Notes under the pieces: generated by a model
The model's input: only the letters and a program-made list of their open reading frames with translations
Told to the model about the DNA's origin: nothing
The model's database searches: none
In this document: positions 1 to 8,963 of the stretch, piece after piece
Layout: every line of letters starts with the position of its first letter
How positions within the stretch are numbered: position 1 is the stretch's first letter
Position numbers and translations under genes: made by a program
Source of the DNA: Thermotomaculum hydrothermale
GTDB lineage: Bacteria; Acidobacteriota; Holophagae; Thermotomaculales; Thermotomaculaceae
Reading direction: 5' to 3'
Length of the DNA: 64,000 nucleotides
Assembly: GCF_016592575.1 (NCBI RefSeq)
Contig: NZ_AP017470.1
Coordinates: 558,001 to 622,000 of the forward strand

Positions 1-618
1 AACGGGCAAAAAAAATACCATGAATTGATAAATGAAATGAGAAAATTGAAGGCAAAACAGCAACTATGCAGAATGCTTGAAAATGAAAATAAAAAATTAA
101 AAGGATTACTTTTAATAAAATACACATACAATTTTAAATTTATAGGAACAAAGGTTATAGACAATATGGCTTTTTCAGGGGTTAACATTATTACAATAGA
201 TAAGGGGAAAAGGTCTGGAGTTAGAGAAAATTCTGCAGTTGTTGATGAAAAAGGAATTGTTGGAAGGGTGTGGAAGTTGTTTCCAAATCAAAGCCAGGTG
301 CAACTTATTTCAGACAATTCAAGTGGTGTTGGTGTTGTAATCCCAGAAAGAGATGTTGGTGGGGTTTTAACAGGAACGGGAAACCTTTACTATGGGGAAA
401 TAAAGTATATAAGCAAAGATGTTGAGATTAAAAAGGGAGACCTTGTATTTACTTCTGGCACAGATGGAATTTATCCTTCTAATCTTTTTGTTGGAAAGGT
501 TGAGGAAGTATCAAAAGACAAGGATTTTTTTCTAAAAATTAAAGTTAGATTTGCAGCAAGTTTGTCTGCTTTGAGAAATCTGGTTGTAATGGTGCAGGAG
601 AGTAAAGACAATGAGTAA
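1..618 (+). CDS. mreC: Rod shape-determining protein MreC (5' end outside window)
   Basis: MreC is a periplasmic, membrane-anchored scaffold that links the MreB cytoskeleton to the PBP2/RodA cell-wall elongation machine. The reading frame is open to the first base of the window, so the N-terminal membrane anchor is missing. What remains starts with a Lys/Glu-rich coiled coil (KLKAKQQLCRMLENENKKL) followed by the MreC beta domain, with the family pattern INxGKRSGVRENSAVVDEKG and GIVGRV. It ends eight bases inside mreD and is followed by mrdA and rodA, the classic mre operon order. Family and context agree, so the call is firm; only the start is unseen. Confidence 0.95.
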   Translation, partial: NGQKKYHELINEMRKLKAKQQLCRMLENENKKLKGLLLIKYTYNFKFIGTKVIDNMAFSGVNIITIDKGKRSGVRENSAVVDEKGIVGRVWKLFPNQSQVQLISDNSSGVGVVIPERDVGGVLTGTGNLYYGEIKYISKDVEIKKGDLVFTSGTDGIYPSNLFVGKVEEVSKDKDFFLKIKVRFAASLSALRNLVVMVQESKDNE

Positions 619-1102
619 TTCATTGATTGATAAAGCAAAAACAATATCCTTTCATGCATTGATAATTTTTGTTATTGTTTTTTTGCAATTTGTTTTTCTA
701 AATATTATGCCAGGAAGGGCTAATGAAATTGATTTCTTTTTAATAGTGTCAGCTTTTTATATTTTAAGGATTGAGTACAAAATTGCTTTTCCCTTTTTAT
801 TTATTGCAGTTTTTATTGATGAGATTGTTTTTCCAATTGCAAAGATAATTGGGCTAAAAACCCTTGCTGCTTTGATTTTAGCCTACATTTTGTTTCTGGT
901 TTTTAAAAAAATGGTTTTAAAAGGCTGGTTGTTGTGTTTAACAATTGCTACATATTCGGTGATGGTTTTTATTTTTACTAAATTGCTTCTTGCTTTTTTA
1001 AATTATTCAGATTTGAGTTTCATTTTATCTGATTATATATGGCTATTTATCAACTCATTTTTAATAACCTGCATTGTAGGGAAAAAGTTTAATGTACGGT
1101 GA
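611..1102 (+). CDS. mreD: Rod shape-determining protein MreD
   Basis: MreD is a small integral membrane protein of the elongasome, acting with MreC, RodA and PBP2. The 163-residue product is almost entirely hydrophobic with about five predicted membrane segments, the usual size and topology for MreD. Sequence conservation in this family is weak, so the call rests on topology and on its place between mreC (8-base overlap) and mrdA (11-base overlap). The ATG at 611 has a purine-rich GGAGAG upstream. These overlaps suggest translational coupling across the operon. Confidence 0.88.
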   Translation: MSNSLIDKAKTISFHALIIFVIVFLQFVFLNIMPGRANEIDFFLIVSAFYILRIEYKIAFPFLFIAVFIDEIVFPIAKIIGLKTLAALILAYILFLVFKKMVLKGWLLCLTIATYSVMVFIFTKLLLAFLNYSDLSFILSDYIWLFINSFLITCIVGKKFNVR

Positions 1103-2819
1103 AAAGCACCCTTTAATTAAATTTAGAATTCTCTTTTTTTACATCACAGTGATAACTGTGTTTTCCCTATTGTTTGTACGATACTGGTACCTACAGGTTG
1201 TAAAGGGGGAATACTATTACAAAGCATCCAGAGAAAATACTTTAAGGGTTTTACCTTTAATTGCAAAAAGGGGAGAGATTTATGCAATGTCTGGTGAAAA
1301 GATAGCAACATACAAACCTGCCTTTAATATAATGCTTGATAGAAATAGGTTTAACAAAAAGCATATAAAAAAAATTGCTGAATTTTTGAAAATAGATGAA
1401 AAAGAGTTAAGAGAAAGAATTAAAAAATACTCAAATATCCCTCGCTATATATCTGTTGCAATTAAAGAAAATGTTTCTATTGAATTTCTTTCTTATTTTG
1501 AGGCAAGGAAGGCTGATTACCCGGAGTTGTTTGTGGATGTTGAGCCTTTAAGGTTTTACCCTTACAGGGATTTGGTTGCCCATGTTTTAGGATATATTGG
1601 TGAGCCTACAGTTCAAGAGTTAAAAAAAATAGGGGAATATACCTTTATAGGAAAATCTGGAATAGAGAAGGAGTATGACGAGATTTTAAGAGGTAAAAAC
1701 GGAATAAAAAGGCTTATTGTTGATTCAGGAAACAGGCTAAAAGAGGAAAAAATTGTAACAAAACCTGTCGATGGGAAAAAACTCACTCTTTCTTTAATTA
1801 TTCCATTGCAAGAACTAATAAAGACCCAGTTAAGGCAATATAAAGGTTGTGTAATTGTCAATAATGTTAATACAGGTGAGATTTATGCTTTATATTCAAA
1901 CCCATCTTTCGATCCGAATGTCTTTTCTTCAAGGTTTGAAAGAAAAAAATGGAAAAATTTGAAAAAGGCTAAAGGAAACCCTCTATTAAACAGGGCAATA
2001 AGGGGCAGATATTCTCCAGGTTCTATTTTCAAAGTCGCAGTTGCCCTTTCTGCTTTAGAAAAGGGGATATCTCCTAAAACTACTTTTTTCTGTCCCGGAT
2101 ATTTTAAGTACAAAGACCTTGAATTTAAGTGCTGGTTTGAACCTGGGCATGGAAAGTTGAATATGATAGGAGGGATTGCACATTCCTGTAATGTATATTT
2201 TTATAATTTAGGGTTAAAGGTTGGAGTTGAAAATATAGACTCTACATGCTTTAAGATTGAATTATGTGAGAAAACAGGTATAGATATCCCTGGAGAAAAG
2301 AAAGGACTATTACCAACTCCTGAATGGAAGAGAATGAAAATTGGCCAGCCCTGGTATCCCGGGGACACAATTAACCTTTCTATAGGGCAGGGTTATCTTC
2401 TTGTTACCCCCATTGAAGTGGCAAGATTTGTATCAATGGTTGCCAATGGAGGGAAGTTGATAACCCCTCATTTTCTCGTTTCTCCTGAGAGAAAGTTTGA
2501 GGTAAAGGATTTGAATATAAATAAAAATCATATTCTTATTCTTAAAAAGGCTATGAGAAAGGTTGTAACTCAGGGTACAGCAATTAAGTTATCCTTTTTA
2601 AAAATAAAAGTTGCTGGAAAAACAGGTACTGCTCAAACTATTTCAGGTGGTGAAGGAAAAGAGAATAACTCGTGGTTTTCAGGTTTTGCTCCATACGAAA
2701 ATCCCCAGATATGCGTGACAGTTATTGCAGAAAAAGGAGGGCATAGTACTGACATTGCCGTTCCTGTAGCAGGAAAGGTTTTTGAATTTTACGCTAAAAA
2801 CAGGGAGTTATTTAAATGA
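1092..2819 (+). CDS. mrdA: Penicillin-binding protein 2 (peptidoglycan DD-transpeptidase)
   Basis: This is a class B PBP that cross-links peptidoglycan during lateral wall growth. The 575-residue protein has one N-terminal membrane segment (about residues 10-30), a PBP dimerisation domain and a C-terminal transpeptidase domain. All three active-site motifs are visible: S311-I-F-K314 (nucleophile serine), S365-C-N367 and K510-T-G512. Length is close to the E. coli protein. It overlaps mreD by 11 bases and rodA by 4 (ATGA), as expected for the RodA-PBP2 glycosyltransferase/transpeptidase pair. The motifs and neighbours make PBP2 of the elongasome much more likely than the division-specific FtsI. 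Confidence 0.95.
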   Translation: MYGEKHPLIKFRILFFYITVITVFSLLFVRYWYLQVVKGEYYYKASRENTLRVLPLIAKRGEIYAMSGEKIATYKPAFNIMLDRNRFNKKHIKKIAEFLKIDEKELRERIKKYSNIPRYISVAIKENVSIEFLSYFEARKADYPELFVDVEPLRFYPYRDLVAHVLGYIGEPTVQELKKIGEYTFIGKSGIEKEYDEILRGKNGIKRLIVDSGNRLKEEKIVTKPVDGKKLTLSLIIPLQELIKTQLRQYKGCVIVNNVNTGEIYALYSNPSFDPNVFSSRFERKKWKNLKKAKGNPLLNRAIRGRYSPGSIFKVAVALSALEKGISPKTTFFCPGYFKYKDLEFKCWFEPGHGKLNMIGGIAHSCNVYFYNLGLKVGVENIDSTCFKIELCEKTGIDIPGEKKGLLPTPEWKRMKIGQPWYPGDTINLSIGQGYLLVTPIEVARFVSMVANGGKLITPHFLVSPERKFEVKDLNINKNHILILKKAMRKVVTQGTAIKLSFLKIKVAGKTGTAQTISGGEGKENNSWFSGFAPYENPQICVTVIAEKGGHSTDIAVPVAGKVFEFYAKNRELFK

Positions 2820-3898
2820 AAAAAGAGACTGATTGGTTTTTAATTATTGAGGTTTTACTTTTAGCTTTTTTGGGGTATATTACCTTAACTTCTGCTGTTA
2901 TAACTGTTAAAGGGGGGGATATAATACTGAAAAAACAGTCTGTTTTCCTTGTGTTTGGCTTTGTTCTTGCCTTTTTTTTCTATATGATTGATTACAGAAA
3001 ACTCCTTGATTTTGTGCCTTTTATTTATGTTGCCACTTTAATCTTACTTGTTTTAACACTGATAATTGGAAAGGTGGTGCATGGATCAAAATCGTGGTTA
3101 AACTTAGGTTTTTTTATGCTTCAGCCGTCAGAACCTGGAAAACTTGTTGCTATTTTAACCATAGGTTATATAGCAAAGACAGAAAAAACAGATTATTTAA
3201 CCTTTAAAATGGCATTTAAAATTATATTATTCGTTGGATTATTATGTGTTCTTATTCTTTTACAGCCTGATTTTGGGACGGCATCTATTTACATTGTGCT
3301 TCTTGCAGTTGTTCTATTTGTTCTTGGGCTTGACAAAAAGGTTATAATTTTTCTCATAATTCTGGCAATGTTAGGCGGTGTTTTTGCCTGGAAATATGTT
3401 TTTAAGCCTTACCAGAGAAACAGAATATTAACTGTAATTAACCCTGAAAGAGATCCTTTAGGTTCTGGGTATCAGGTAATACAATCAAAAATTGCTGTTG
3501 GGTCAGGTATGATTTTTGGAAAGGGGTTTAAAAAAGGTACTCAAAGTAAATTAAGATACTTGCCTGAGCCTCATACAGATTTTATTTTTGCTGTTTTTTC
3601 TGAAGAATTTGGTTTTTCAGGGGTTGCAGTGGTTTTAGCCCTGTATATGCTGATGATAGTTAGATTGATAAACATTGCCAGGGTTTCTTTAGACAAAGAG
3701 GGAATGATTATGGCAATTGGGGTTGCTGCGATATTCTTTTATCAGGGAATTGTTTCAATGGGAATGGTTGTGGGGTTAGTCCCTACAACAGGAATTCCTT
3801 TACCGTTTTTTTCCTATGGTGGTTCTGGCACTATAACCTACTTTTCAATGATAGGTTTGGTGTTAAATATTTACAGAAAAAGGTTTTCAATTCTTTAG
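2816..3898 (+). CDS. rodA: Peptidoglycan glycosyltransferase RodA (SEDS family)
   Basis: RodA polymerises lipid II into glycan strands and works as a complex with PBP2. The 360-residue protein has about ten membrane segments and SEDS-family signatures: QPSEPGKL in the first half, RNRILTVINPERDPLGSGYQ in the middle, LPEPHTDFIFAV, and a C-terminal VPTTGIPLPFFSYGGSG. It starts in an ATGA overlap with mrdA and is the last gene of the mre operon; two tRNA genes on the opposite strand follow. FtsW is the alternative in this family, but the mreCD-mrdA context favours RodA. Confidence 0.95.
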   Translation: MKKETDWFLIIEVLLLAFLGYITLTSAVITVKGGDIILKKQSVFLVFGFVLAFFFYMIDYRKLLDFVPFIYVATLILLVLTLIIGKVVHGSKSWLNLGFFMLQPSEPGKLVAILTIGYIAKTEKTDYLTFKMAFKIILFVGLLCVLILLQPDFGTASIYIVLLAVVLFVLGLDKKVIIFLIILAMLGGVFAWKYVFKPYQRNRILTVINPERDPLGSGYQVIQSKIAVGSGMIFGKGFKKGTQSKLRYLPEPHTDFIFAVFSEEFGFSGVAVVLALYMLMIVRLINIARVSLDKEGMIMAIGVAAIFFYQGIVSMGMVVGLVPTTGIPLPFFSYGGSGTITYFSMIGLVLNIYRKRFSIL

Positions 3899-3924
3899 AG
3901 GGAAATTTTACAGGGATAAAAAAA

Positions 3925-3999
3925 TGGAGGCGACGGCCGGATTCGAACCGGCGAATAAAGGCTTTGCAGGCCTCTGCCTTACCACTTGGCCACGTCGCC
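3925..3999 (-). tRNA. tRNA-Cys (GCA)
   Basis: Read on the minus strand, this folds as a full cloverleaf: acceptor stem GGCGACG/CGTCGCC, anticodon loop CTGCAAA with anticodon GCA on a five-pair stem, T arm GCCGG-TTCGAAT-CCGGC, discriminator U and an encoded CCA. The U discriminator is typical of tRNA-Cys. It lies 30 bases from the tRNA-Gly gene on the same strand, so the two are probably cotranscribed. Confidence 0.96.
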
Positions 4000-4029
4000 T
4001 CATTTGAAATCGGATAAAAAAAAAGAAAA

Positions 4030-4106
4030 TGGAGCGGGTGATGGGATTCGAACCCACGACTTCAACCTTGGCAAGGTTGCGCTCTAGCCAGCTGAGCTAC
4101 ACCCGC
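4030..4106 (-). tRNA. tRNA-Gly (GCC)
   Basis: The minus strand folds as a cloverleaf with acceptor stem GCGGGTG/CACCCGC, anticodon stem CAACC/GGTTG enclosing TTGCCAA (anticodon GCC), a T loop TTCGAAT, discriminator U and an encoded CCA. It is transcribed ahead of the tRNA-Cys gene. Confidence 0.96.
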
Positions 4107-4276
4107 TTAAATTATCAAAGAGCCTTTCAAAAGGCAGATATATTTATATCAAATTGATTATTTTCGGTCAAGATAAAAATTCAAAAAATCCATAAATAGG
4201 TATAAACATACTGACCTTATTAGATAAAAAACAAAGCAGGTAAGTTTGTTTAATTGATAATAGTTTTTTATTAAGT

Positions 4277-4304
4277 TTGAAGTTTGATTTATTTCTGGTA
4301 TAGT
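4277..4304 (+). promoter_or_regulatory. Possible sigma-70-type promoter for the secreted protein gene
   Basis: TTGAAG (4277-4282) and TATAGT (4299-4304) are separated by 16 bases, about 55 bases upstream of the chosen start at 4362. In such AT-rich DNA chance matches are common, so this is only a candidate. The 4107-4361 interval otherwise shows a small hairpin (GCCTT/AAGGC around 4122-4135) and no convincing gene. Confidence 0.35.
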
Positions 4305-4361
4305 AAAAATAATATTTTTCAGGAAGGACAAAATCTTCAATAAATGTTTAAAGGAGATGTT

Positions 4362-5138
4362 ATGAAATATAAAGGCTTGCTTTATCGTCTGTGTTTTTTG
4401 TTGGTGATTTTTTTGTTTTGTTTTCAGGGGGATGCCTTTTGGGGCAAGAAAAATAAAAATTCTTTTAAAATTTACGGTTTTGTCTGGGCTGATTTTGAGA
4501 GGGGGGCTATGAATTTCCCTGTATTGCTATTTGACAGCAAAACAGGCAGGTTAATTGCAAAAACTAAAACAAACATATTTTCAAAGTACAAATTTAAAAA
4601 TATCCCCGTAGGTGTTTATGTGGTGAAGGTAGGTAAATTTACCAAAGAGGTCAGTGTTTCAACGAAAAACATAAAACTTGATTTCAACCTTTCCGCTCCC
4701 GACGGTCTTATGCACCATTCAGACAGGTTTGTTTATAATGCCGCAAAAGAGATTGAAGAGCAGACCAAGGGGAAAGATCCGGGGAAAAATAATCAGGAGT
4801 TGATGAACTGGATTGCAGGGGAATACTACTCTTATCAAGGAAACACAGAAAGAAAGTTAATGCTTTGTCCAAACGGTGTTTTTTATGATTCAAGCGAGTC
4901 CTCTTATTCTGGTACGATGTCTGATGCAGGGGGTAATCAGACAGGTGCCTGGGGGAGCGGAAGTGCCGATTCAGGAAACGGAAGATGGGCAATTAGAGGA
5001 AATAAACAAAGCGGTACAATTACCTTTTGCTATAAGGGGAAAGACTGCAATACTGTTAAGTATTACGCAATGAAAGATAATTGCTTTAAGATAAACGGTA
5101 TTACATTTTGCTATAAAGGAAAACCAAGGTGCAGGTAA
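4362..5138 (+). CDS. Secreted protein, function unknown
   Basis: I do not recognise the family. I take ATG 4362, preceded by AAGGAG, rather than the in-frame ATG 4344. The product has a signal peptide (hydrophobic segment LCFLLVIFLFCFQGDA), then a short beta-rich domain of carboxypeptidase-regulatory style (pattern FKNIPVGVYVVKV) at about residues 40-110. The C-terminal half is rich in Gly, Ser and Cys, with NWIAGEYYSYQGNTERKL and a twice-occurring FCYKGK motif. The C-terminal part resembles the small beta-barrel domains of secreted proteins where a sample is described as a response to conditions, but I cannot name it. It is monocistronic and meets the convergent PHP gene two bases after its stop. 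Confidence 0.7.
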   Translation: MKYKGLLYRLCFLLVIFLFCFQGDAFWGKKNKNSFKIYGFVWADFERGAMNFPVLLFDSKTGRLIAKTKTNIFSKYKFKNIPVGVYVVKVGKFTKEVSVSTKNIKLDFNLSAPDGLMHHSDRFVYNAAKEIEEQTKGKDPGKNNQELMNWIAGEYYSYQGNTERKLMLCPNGVFYDSSESSYSGTMSDAGGNQTGAWGSGSADSGNGRWAIRGNKQSGTITFCYKGKDCNTVKYYAMKDNCFKINGITFCYKGKPRCR

Positions 5139-5139
5139 T

Positions 5140-6009
5140 TTAAAGTTTTCTTGTTTCCATTATGGAGAACATATCGTTTTTTCTCTCTTTAAGTTTTATG
5201 AAGAATTCGTAAGGCACTTCTGGTACTCCCATTTTTACAAAGGGCTTGTTCTCTCCGTGAAAGTCAGAGCCTCCTGTTGGCACCAGGTTAAACCTGTATG
5301 CAAGTTCAAGTAGTTTTTTGCTTTCCTTTTCTGATATTTCTGAGTGTATAACCTCTATCCCCTGCAAACCGTGCTTTTTTAAAAGGATTATAAAATCAAT
5401 TAAATCATTTGTGTTCATTCCTATTTTTGTTGGGTGGGCTAAAACAGGCACAATGCCGTTTTCAAAAAGGAATTGTACTGCTTCAGGGGTTGTTAGTTTT
5501 TCTTTTGGCACAAATGCAAGGCCGTCATTTCCAATATACTTTGAAAAAGCCTCATTTGTATCTTTAACAAATCCCTTTTTAACCATTAAAGCTGCAAAGT
5601 GTGGCCTTCCTATTAGTTGCCCGTTAGCCTCTTTTTCAAGCTCTTCTAAACTTAACTCAATTCCCAATTCTTTAAGCTTTGCAATTAATTTTATATTTCT
5701 AACCTTTCTTGCATCCTGGAGATAGGCTAATTTATCCATAACCTCTCTGTTTTCAGGGTCTATAAAGTATCCTAATACATGGATTTCAGGGTAACCTTCA
5801 AAGAGAGAACTTATTTCAATTCCTGCAATTGTTTCTATTCCCTGTTTTTCTCCTTCTTTTAAAAATTCCTCAATGCCTTCTGCTGTGTCGTGGTCTGTTA
5901 ATGCTATTGCAGATAATCCTTTTTCTTTTGCAAGTTTAACAAGTTCATCAGGTTTAAAAGTCCCGTCTGATGCGGTTGAGTGCATGTGCAAATCTATAAG
6001 TTTTCTCAT
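5140..6009 (-). CDS. PHP-domain phosphoesterase (YciV/RNase AM-like)
   Basis: PHP-domain phosphoesterases hydrolyse small phosphodiesters or nucleoside 3',5'-bisphosphates using a di- or tri-metal site. The 289-residue protein shows the four PHP motifs in order: DLHMHSTASDG at the N-terminus, ALTDHDTAEG, the mid-protein GIEISSL and VLAHPTK, and C-terminal GGSDFHG. Length and motifs fit the YciV (RNase AM) type. The start ATG follows GGGAGA. It is the last gene of a minus-strand run with the UDP-sugar dehydrogenase (9 bases apart). Exact substrate cannot be read from sequence. Confidence 0.88.
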   Translation of the reverse strand: MRKLIDLHMHSTASDGTFKPDELVKLAKEKGLSAIALTDHDTAEGIEEFLKEGEKQGIETIAGIEISSLFEGYPEIHVLGYFIDPENREVMDKLAYLQDARKVRNIKLIAKLKELGIELSLEELEKEANGQLIGRPHFAALMVKKGFVKDTNEAFSKYIGNDGLAFVPKEKLTTPEAVQFLFENGIVPVLAHPTKIGMNTNDLIDFIILLKKHGLQGIEVIHSEISEKESKKLLELAYRFNLVPTGGSDFHGENKPFVKMGVPEVPYEFFIKLKERKNDMFSIMETRKL

Positions 6010-6018
6010 TTTTTCTCC

Positions 6019-7323
6019 CTATAGTTTGAAGATGTTTTCTTTGTTTATTCCGTCAAAGGCGTTTCTTGTGTCAAGGATAGCCTTGGAATTTTCCGCAATT
6101 TCCTTTAAATTAAATGCAGAGTGGTTGGTTATCATAATAGCAAGGTCAAACAATTCAAGGTTTTCAGGCTTTAACTCAACTGAAGAGTACATTTCCCCTT
6201 CAAAGTATAGTTTTGAGTGGAATGGGTCTGAATAATTTACTATTGCATTGTACGAGTTTAAAAGTTTTATTATGTCAAATGCCGGAGATTCTCTTAAATC
6301 GCTTACATCTTTTTTGTATGTTACCCCTAAAATAAGGATTTTTGCCCTGTTTAATGGTTTACCGAAATTGTTCAGTATCCTTATTGTTTTCTCAACCACA
6401 AACCTTGGCATATTTGCGTTTATGTCTGCAGCGAGTTCAATAAACCTGTTGTAAAAGCCGACTGTTTTCCCCTTCCATAATAGGTATTCAGGGTCTAATG
6501 GTATGCAATGGCCACCAATCCCCGGGCCAGGGTAAAACGGCATAAAACCATAGGGTTTTGTTGATGCAGCCTTTATTACATTCCATATATTTATTCCCAT
6601 TCTGTCGCACATTAAGGTTAATTCGTTTACAAGGGCAATGTTCACAGCCCTGAATGTGTTTTCAAGCAATTTGGCCATCTCTGCCTCTTCAAGTGTGTCA
6701 ACCTTTACAATTTTTTCAATTATTTTCTGGTAAAGAGTTGAGGCAGCTTTAAGGCAGTTTTCAGAGTATCCCCCTAAAATCTTTGGGGTGTTTTCTATTG
6801 AATAGTGTTTGTTTCCAGGGTCAACCCTTTCTGGGGAAAATGCAACAAATATCTCTTCCCCTGCCTTCATCCCCTTTTTTGTCAATTCTTCAACTATAAA
6901 TTCCCTTGTTGTGCCTGGATAGGTTGTTGATTCAAGCACAATTAAAAATGGCTTTTGTTTTAAGTTTTTCAATATATTTTCAACTGCATGCTTAATGTAT
7001 GATAAATCTGGGTTTTTTGATTTAGAAAGAGGCGTGGGTACAGTTATGCTTACCGCATCAAGTTTGGAGATTGCAGAGTAATTGGTTGAAACCTTGAATT
7101 GCCCGTTTGAAATGTATTTTTTTATGTCATCAGATGAAACATCCTGCACATAAGATATACCGTCGTTAAGCATTTCAACCTTAACTTCACTTATGTCAAT
7201 CCCGTAAACCTTAAAGCCTTTTTTCAAGAAGGCAAGGGCAAGGGGAAGCCCAACATAACCCAACCCTATAACTCCTATTTTTAAACTTTTGTCTTCAATT
7301 TTTTTTAGAAATTCGTTTATCAT
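6019..7323 (-). CDS. Nucleotide-sugar dehydrogenase (UDP-N-acetylhexosamine dehydrogenase type)
   Basis: This enzyme oxidises the C6 hydroxyl of a UDP-sugar to a carboxylate with two NAD+, supplying uronic acids for surface polysaccharide. The N-terminal Rossmann motif GVIGLGYVGLPLA, the middle FSPERVDPG and the catalytic cysteine in GPGIGGHCIPLDPEYL are clear, and the C-terminal domain carries ILGVTYKKDVSDLRESPA. The 434-residue length and the FSPERVDPG motif point to the WbpA/WecC group (UDP-GlcNAc or UDP-ManNAc dehydrogenase) rather than UDP-glucose dehydrogenase. It overlaps the upstream DUF21 gene by four bases. The DegT aminotransferase at 62.8 kb could act later in the same kind of pathway. 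Confidence 0.88.
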   Translation of the reverse strand: MINEFLKKIEDKSLKIGVIGLGYVGLPLALAFLKKGFKVYGIDISEVKVEMLNDGISYVQDVSSDDIKKYISNGQFKVSTNYSAISKLDAVSITVPTPLSKSKNPDLSYIKHAVENILKNLKQKPFLIVLESTTYPGTTREFIVEELTKKGMKAGEEIFVAFSPERVDPGNKHYSIENTPKILGGYSENCLKAASTLYQKIIEKIVKVDTLEEAEMAKLLENTFRAVNIALVNELTLMCDRMGINIWNVIKAASTKPYGFMPFYPGPGIGGHCIPLDPEYLLWKGKTVGFYNRFIELAADINANMPRFVVEKTIRILNNFGKPLNRAKILILGVTYKKDVSDLRESPAFDIIKLLNSYNAIVNYSDPFHSKLYFEGEMYSSVELKPENLELFDLAIMITNHSAFNLKEIAENSKAILDTRNAFDGINKENIFKL

Positions 7324-7919
7324 TTTTTATCTCCAAATAATGCAAATTCAATATCTTTTTTTCCCTTGAACCTATTAATTATAACCTGCAAATGCTCAGG
7401 CAGGCAATCCTTTTCCCTATTAAGCATGTGGTAAAACTCTTCTCTTGTTATTAAGTTTTCTTCCCTTTTAAAAAAAGAAGATATAAATTCACTCCATTTA
7501 TTAAGAAGAAATACAGCGGGTTTTAATAAAACTGATAAGAATTTTATAATCCTTGATATTGCAAGGGAAATTGGGGTTGCAAACTTTGAGTACAATGTTT
7601 TAGGGATAATTTCTCCGAAAGTTAGCATTATTGGTATTATGAAGAAAATACCTGTGTTTTTATACTCTGGTATATGTTGCAAAATAAACATAGTGCCTGA
7701 AAAGGATGCTGTTGCGGCAGAAAGGTTTGTTCCAATAAGGCACACTGTTAGAAAATTTATTGGGTTTTCTTTCAATTTTAGTACCAATTTTGCACTTTTG
7801 TTGCCACTTAATGCAAGGTTTAAAAGTTTTCCATTGTCTGAGGAGACTATTGCAATCTCGCTTCCTGAGAAAAAGCCTTCAAAAATAATGGCTATTACGA
7901 AAATTATTAACTCAGTCAT
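7320..7919 (-). CDS. Short DUF21 (CNNM transmembrane) domain protein
   Basis: The 199 residues match the CNNM/DUF21 membrane domain, including FFSGSEIAIVSS near the N-terminus and a TFGEIIPKTLYSK motif at the end of the third or fourth segment. Unlike usual family members, it has no CBS pair or CorC/HlyC domain after the membrane part; only about 60 hydrophilic residues follow. It overlaps its full-length paralogue upstream by eight bases and the dehydrogenase gene downstream by four. Related proteins have been linked to Mg2+/Co2+ efflux. A paired heteromeric transporter with its neighbour is my inference. Confidence 0.8.
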   Translation of the reverse strand: MTELIIFVIAIIFEGFFSGSEIAIVSSDNGKLLNLALSGNKSAKLVLKLKENPINFLTVCLIGTNLSAATASFSGTMFILQHIPEYKNTGIFFIIPIMLTFGEIIPKTLYSKFATPISLAISRIIKFLSVLLKPAVFLLNKWSEFISSFFKREENLITREEFYHMLNREKDCLPEHLQVIINRFKGKKDIEFALFGDKK

Positions 7920-8916
7920 GGAGTTTTTCCACCTTTAATTTGTGTATAAAATTGTTTTTTATTTCCAGCACCTTAAATCTGAACTTATTATCTGAAATCT
8001 CTTCCCCTTCTTCTGGCAACCTTCCAAAAAGGTTAAAAACATAGCCGTTTATTGTTTTAAACCTGTTTTGATTTAGCCTTGTGTCAAAGTGGTATTCAAA
8101 AAGTGAAACAGGCATTTCACCGTTTATAGTATTTTCTTCATACAGATAGTTTTTTATCCCTGTATATGTAAAGTAATTGATTAAATTTTTTCTTGTAATT
8201 ACTCCTGATATGCTTCCTGACTCATCAATTGTTAGAATATTTGTTTTTTCCTTTTGCATAATTTCAATAGCCCTTGAAAGGGGTATTATTTCAGGTAAAG
8301 GGTGGCCTTTTAACAATGATTTGTCATTAATTTTATTTATGGGGGTTGCTGCAAAAAGGCATGGGGTTGAGGCTGCTTTAAATATATTTTCATAGAAAAA
8401 TGCCTCAGTGTCGTCAATTGCCTTTTCTTTTCTTGCTATGTGTATTACATTCAGGAAAAGTATTTGTTCTTCACCATTATTTTTAAAAAACCTTTTTAGA
8501 GGGATTAAAAGGGTTGAAAGTGGATAGACCACAAAAACAGATTTTTTTAAAAATGAGACAGGTTTTTTCAGGGCAATCATTTTGGGGGTAATCTCTCCCC
8601 CTAAAAGCAGTATTATTGTTGCGCTTAACACAAATGCTGTTGAAATTATTGGATTAGGTTGAGGAAAAAGAGAGTATTTAAGTTTAGCGAAAAGTGAAGA
8701 AGTTAATATATTCACAGTTTCATTGCCAATTAAAATTGTGGCAAGTATAAGGTTTTTATAGTTATAAAGTTTTACTATAAGTTTTGAAGAGAGGTCTTGT
8801 TCTTCATTTAATTTTAAAATTTTCCAGGGTGTAAGGGAGAAGAAAGCAGGTTCTGTTCCTGAAAAGAGAAATGAAAAGAACAAAAGAATAATTACTTTAA
8901 CAAGAAAAACTTCCAT
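7912..8916 (-). CDS. CNNM/HlyC-CorC family protein (DUF21-CBS)
   Basis: An integral membrane protein of the CNNM/CorC family, which is tied to divalent cation export. DUF21 occupies about residues 1-140 with the motifs FSGTEPAFFSL and GGEITPKMIALKK. A CBS-like region follows (ILTIDESGSISGVITRKNL), then a C-terminal CorC_HlyC-type domain (INGYVFNLFGRLPEEGEEI). I chose ATG 8916 over the in-frame TTG 8922. It is the first gene of a tightly overlapping minus-strand run (DUF21 short, UDP-sugar dehydrogenase, PHP). Confidence 0.85.
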   Translation of the reverse strand: MEVFLVKVIILLFFSFLFSGTEPAFFSLTPWKILKLNEEQDLSSKLIVKLYNYKNLILATILIGNETVNILTSSLFAKLKYSLFPQPNPIISTAFVLSATIILLLGGEITPKMIALKKPVSFLKKSVFVVYPLSTLLIPLKRFFKNNGEEQILFLNVIHIARKEKAIDDTEAFFYENIFKAASTPCLFAATPINKINDKSLLKGHPLPEIIPLSRAIEIMQKEKTNILTIDESGSISGVITRKNLINYFTYTGIKNYLYEENTINGEMPVSLFEYHFDTRLNQNRFKTINGYVFNLFGRLPEEGEEISDNKFRFKVLEIKNNFIHKLKVEKLHD

Positions 8917-8936
8917 ATTCAAATTTTATCATAGAA

Positions 8937-8956
8937 GGGGGGATAAATCCCCCCCC
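8937..8956 (-). terminator. GC-rich hairpin between the HD gene and the CNNM gene
   Basis: GGGGGG (8937-8942) and CCCCCC face each other across ATAAAT just after the stop of the HD-domain gene. On the minus strand the following tract is TTCTATGATAAAATTT, not a clean T run, so termination would be weak. Confidence 0.4.
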
Positions 8957-8963
8957 ATTTAAA

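Noticed and set aside
4158-4340. 60-residue minus-strand frame between the tRNAs and the secreted protein gene
   Set aside because: Low-complexity, AT-driven, no RBS, and it overlaps the likely promoter of the divergent gene.
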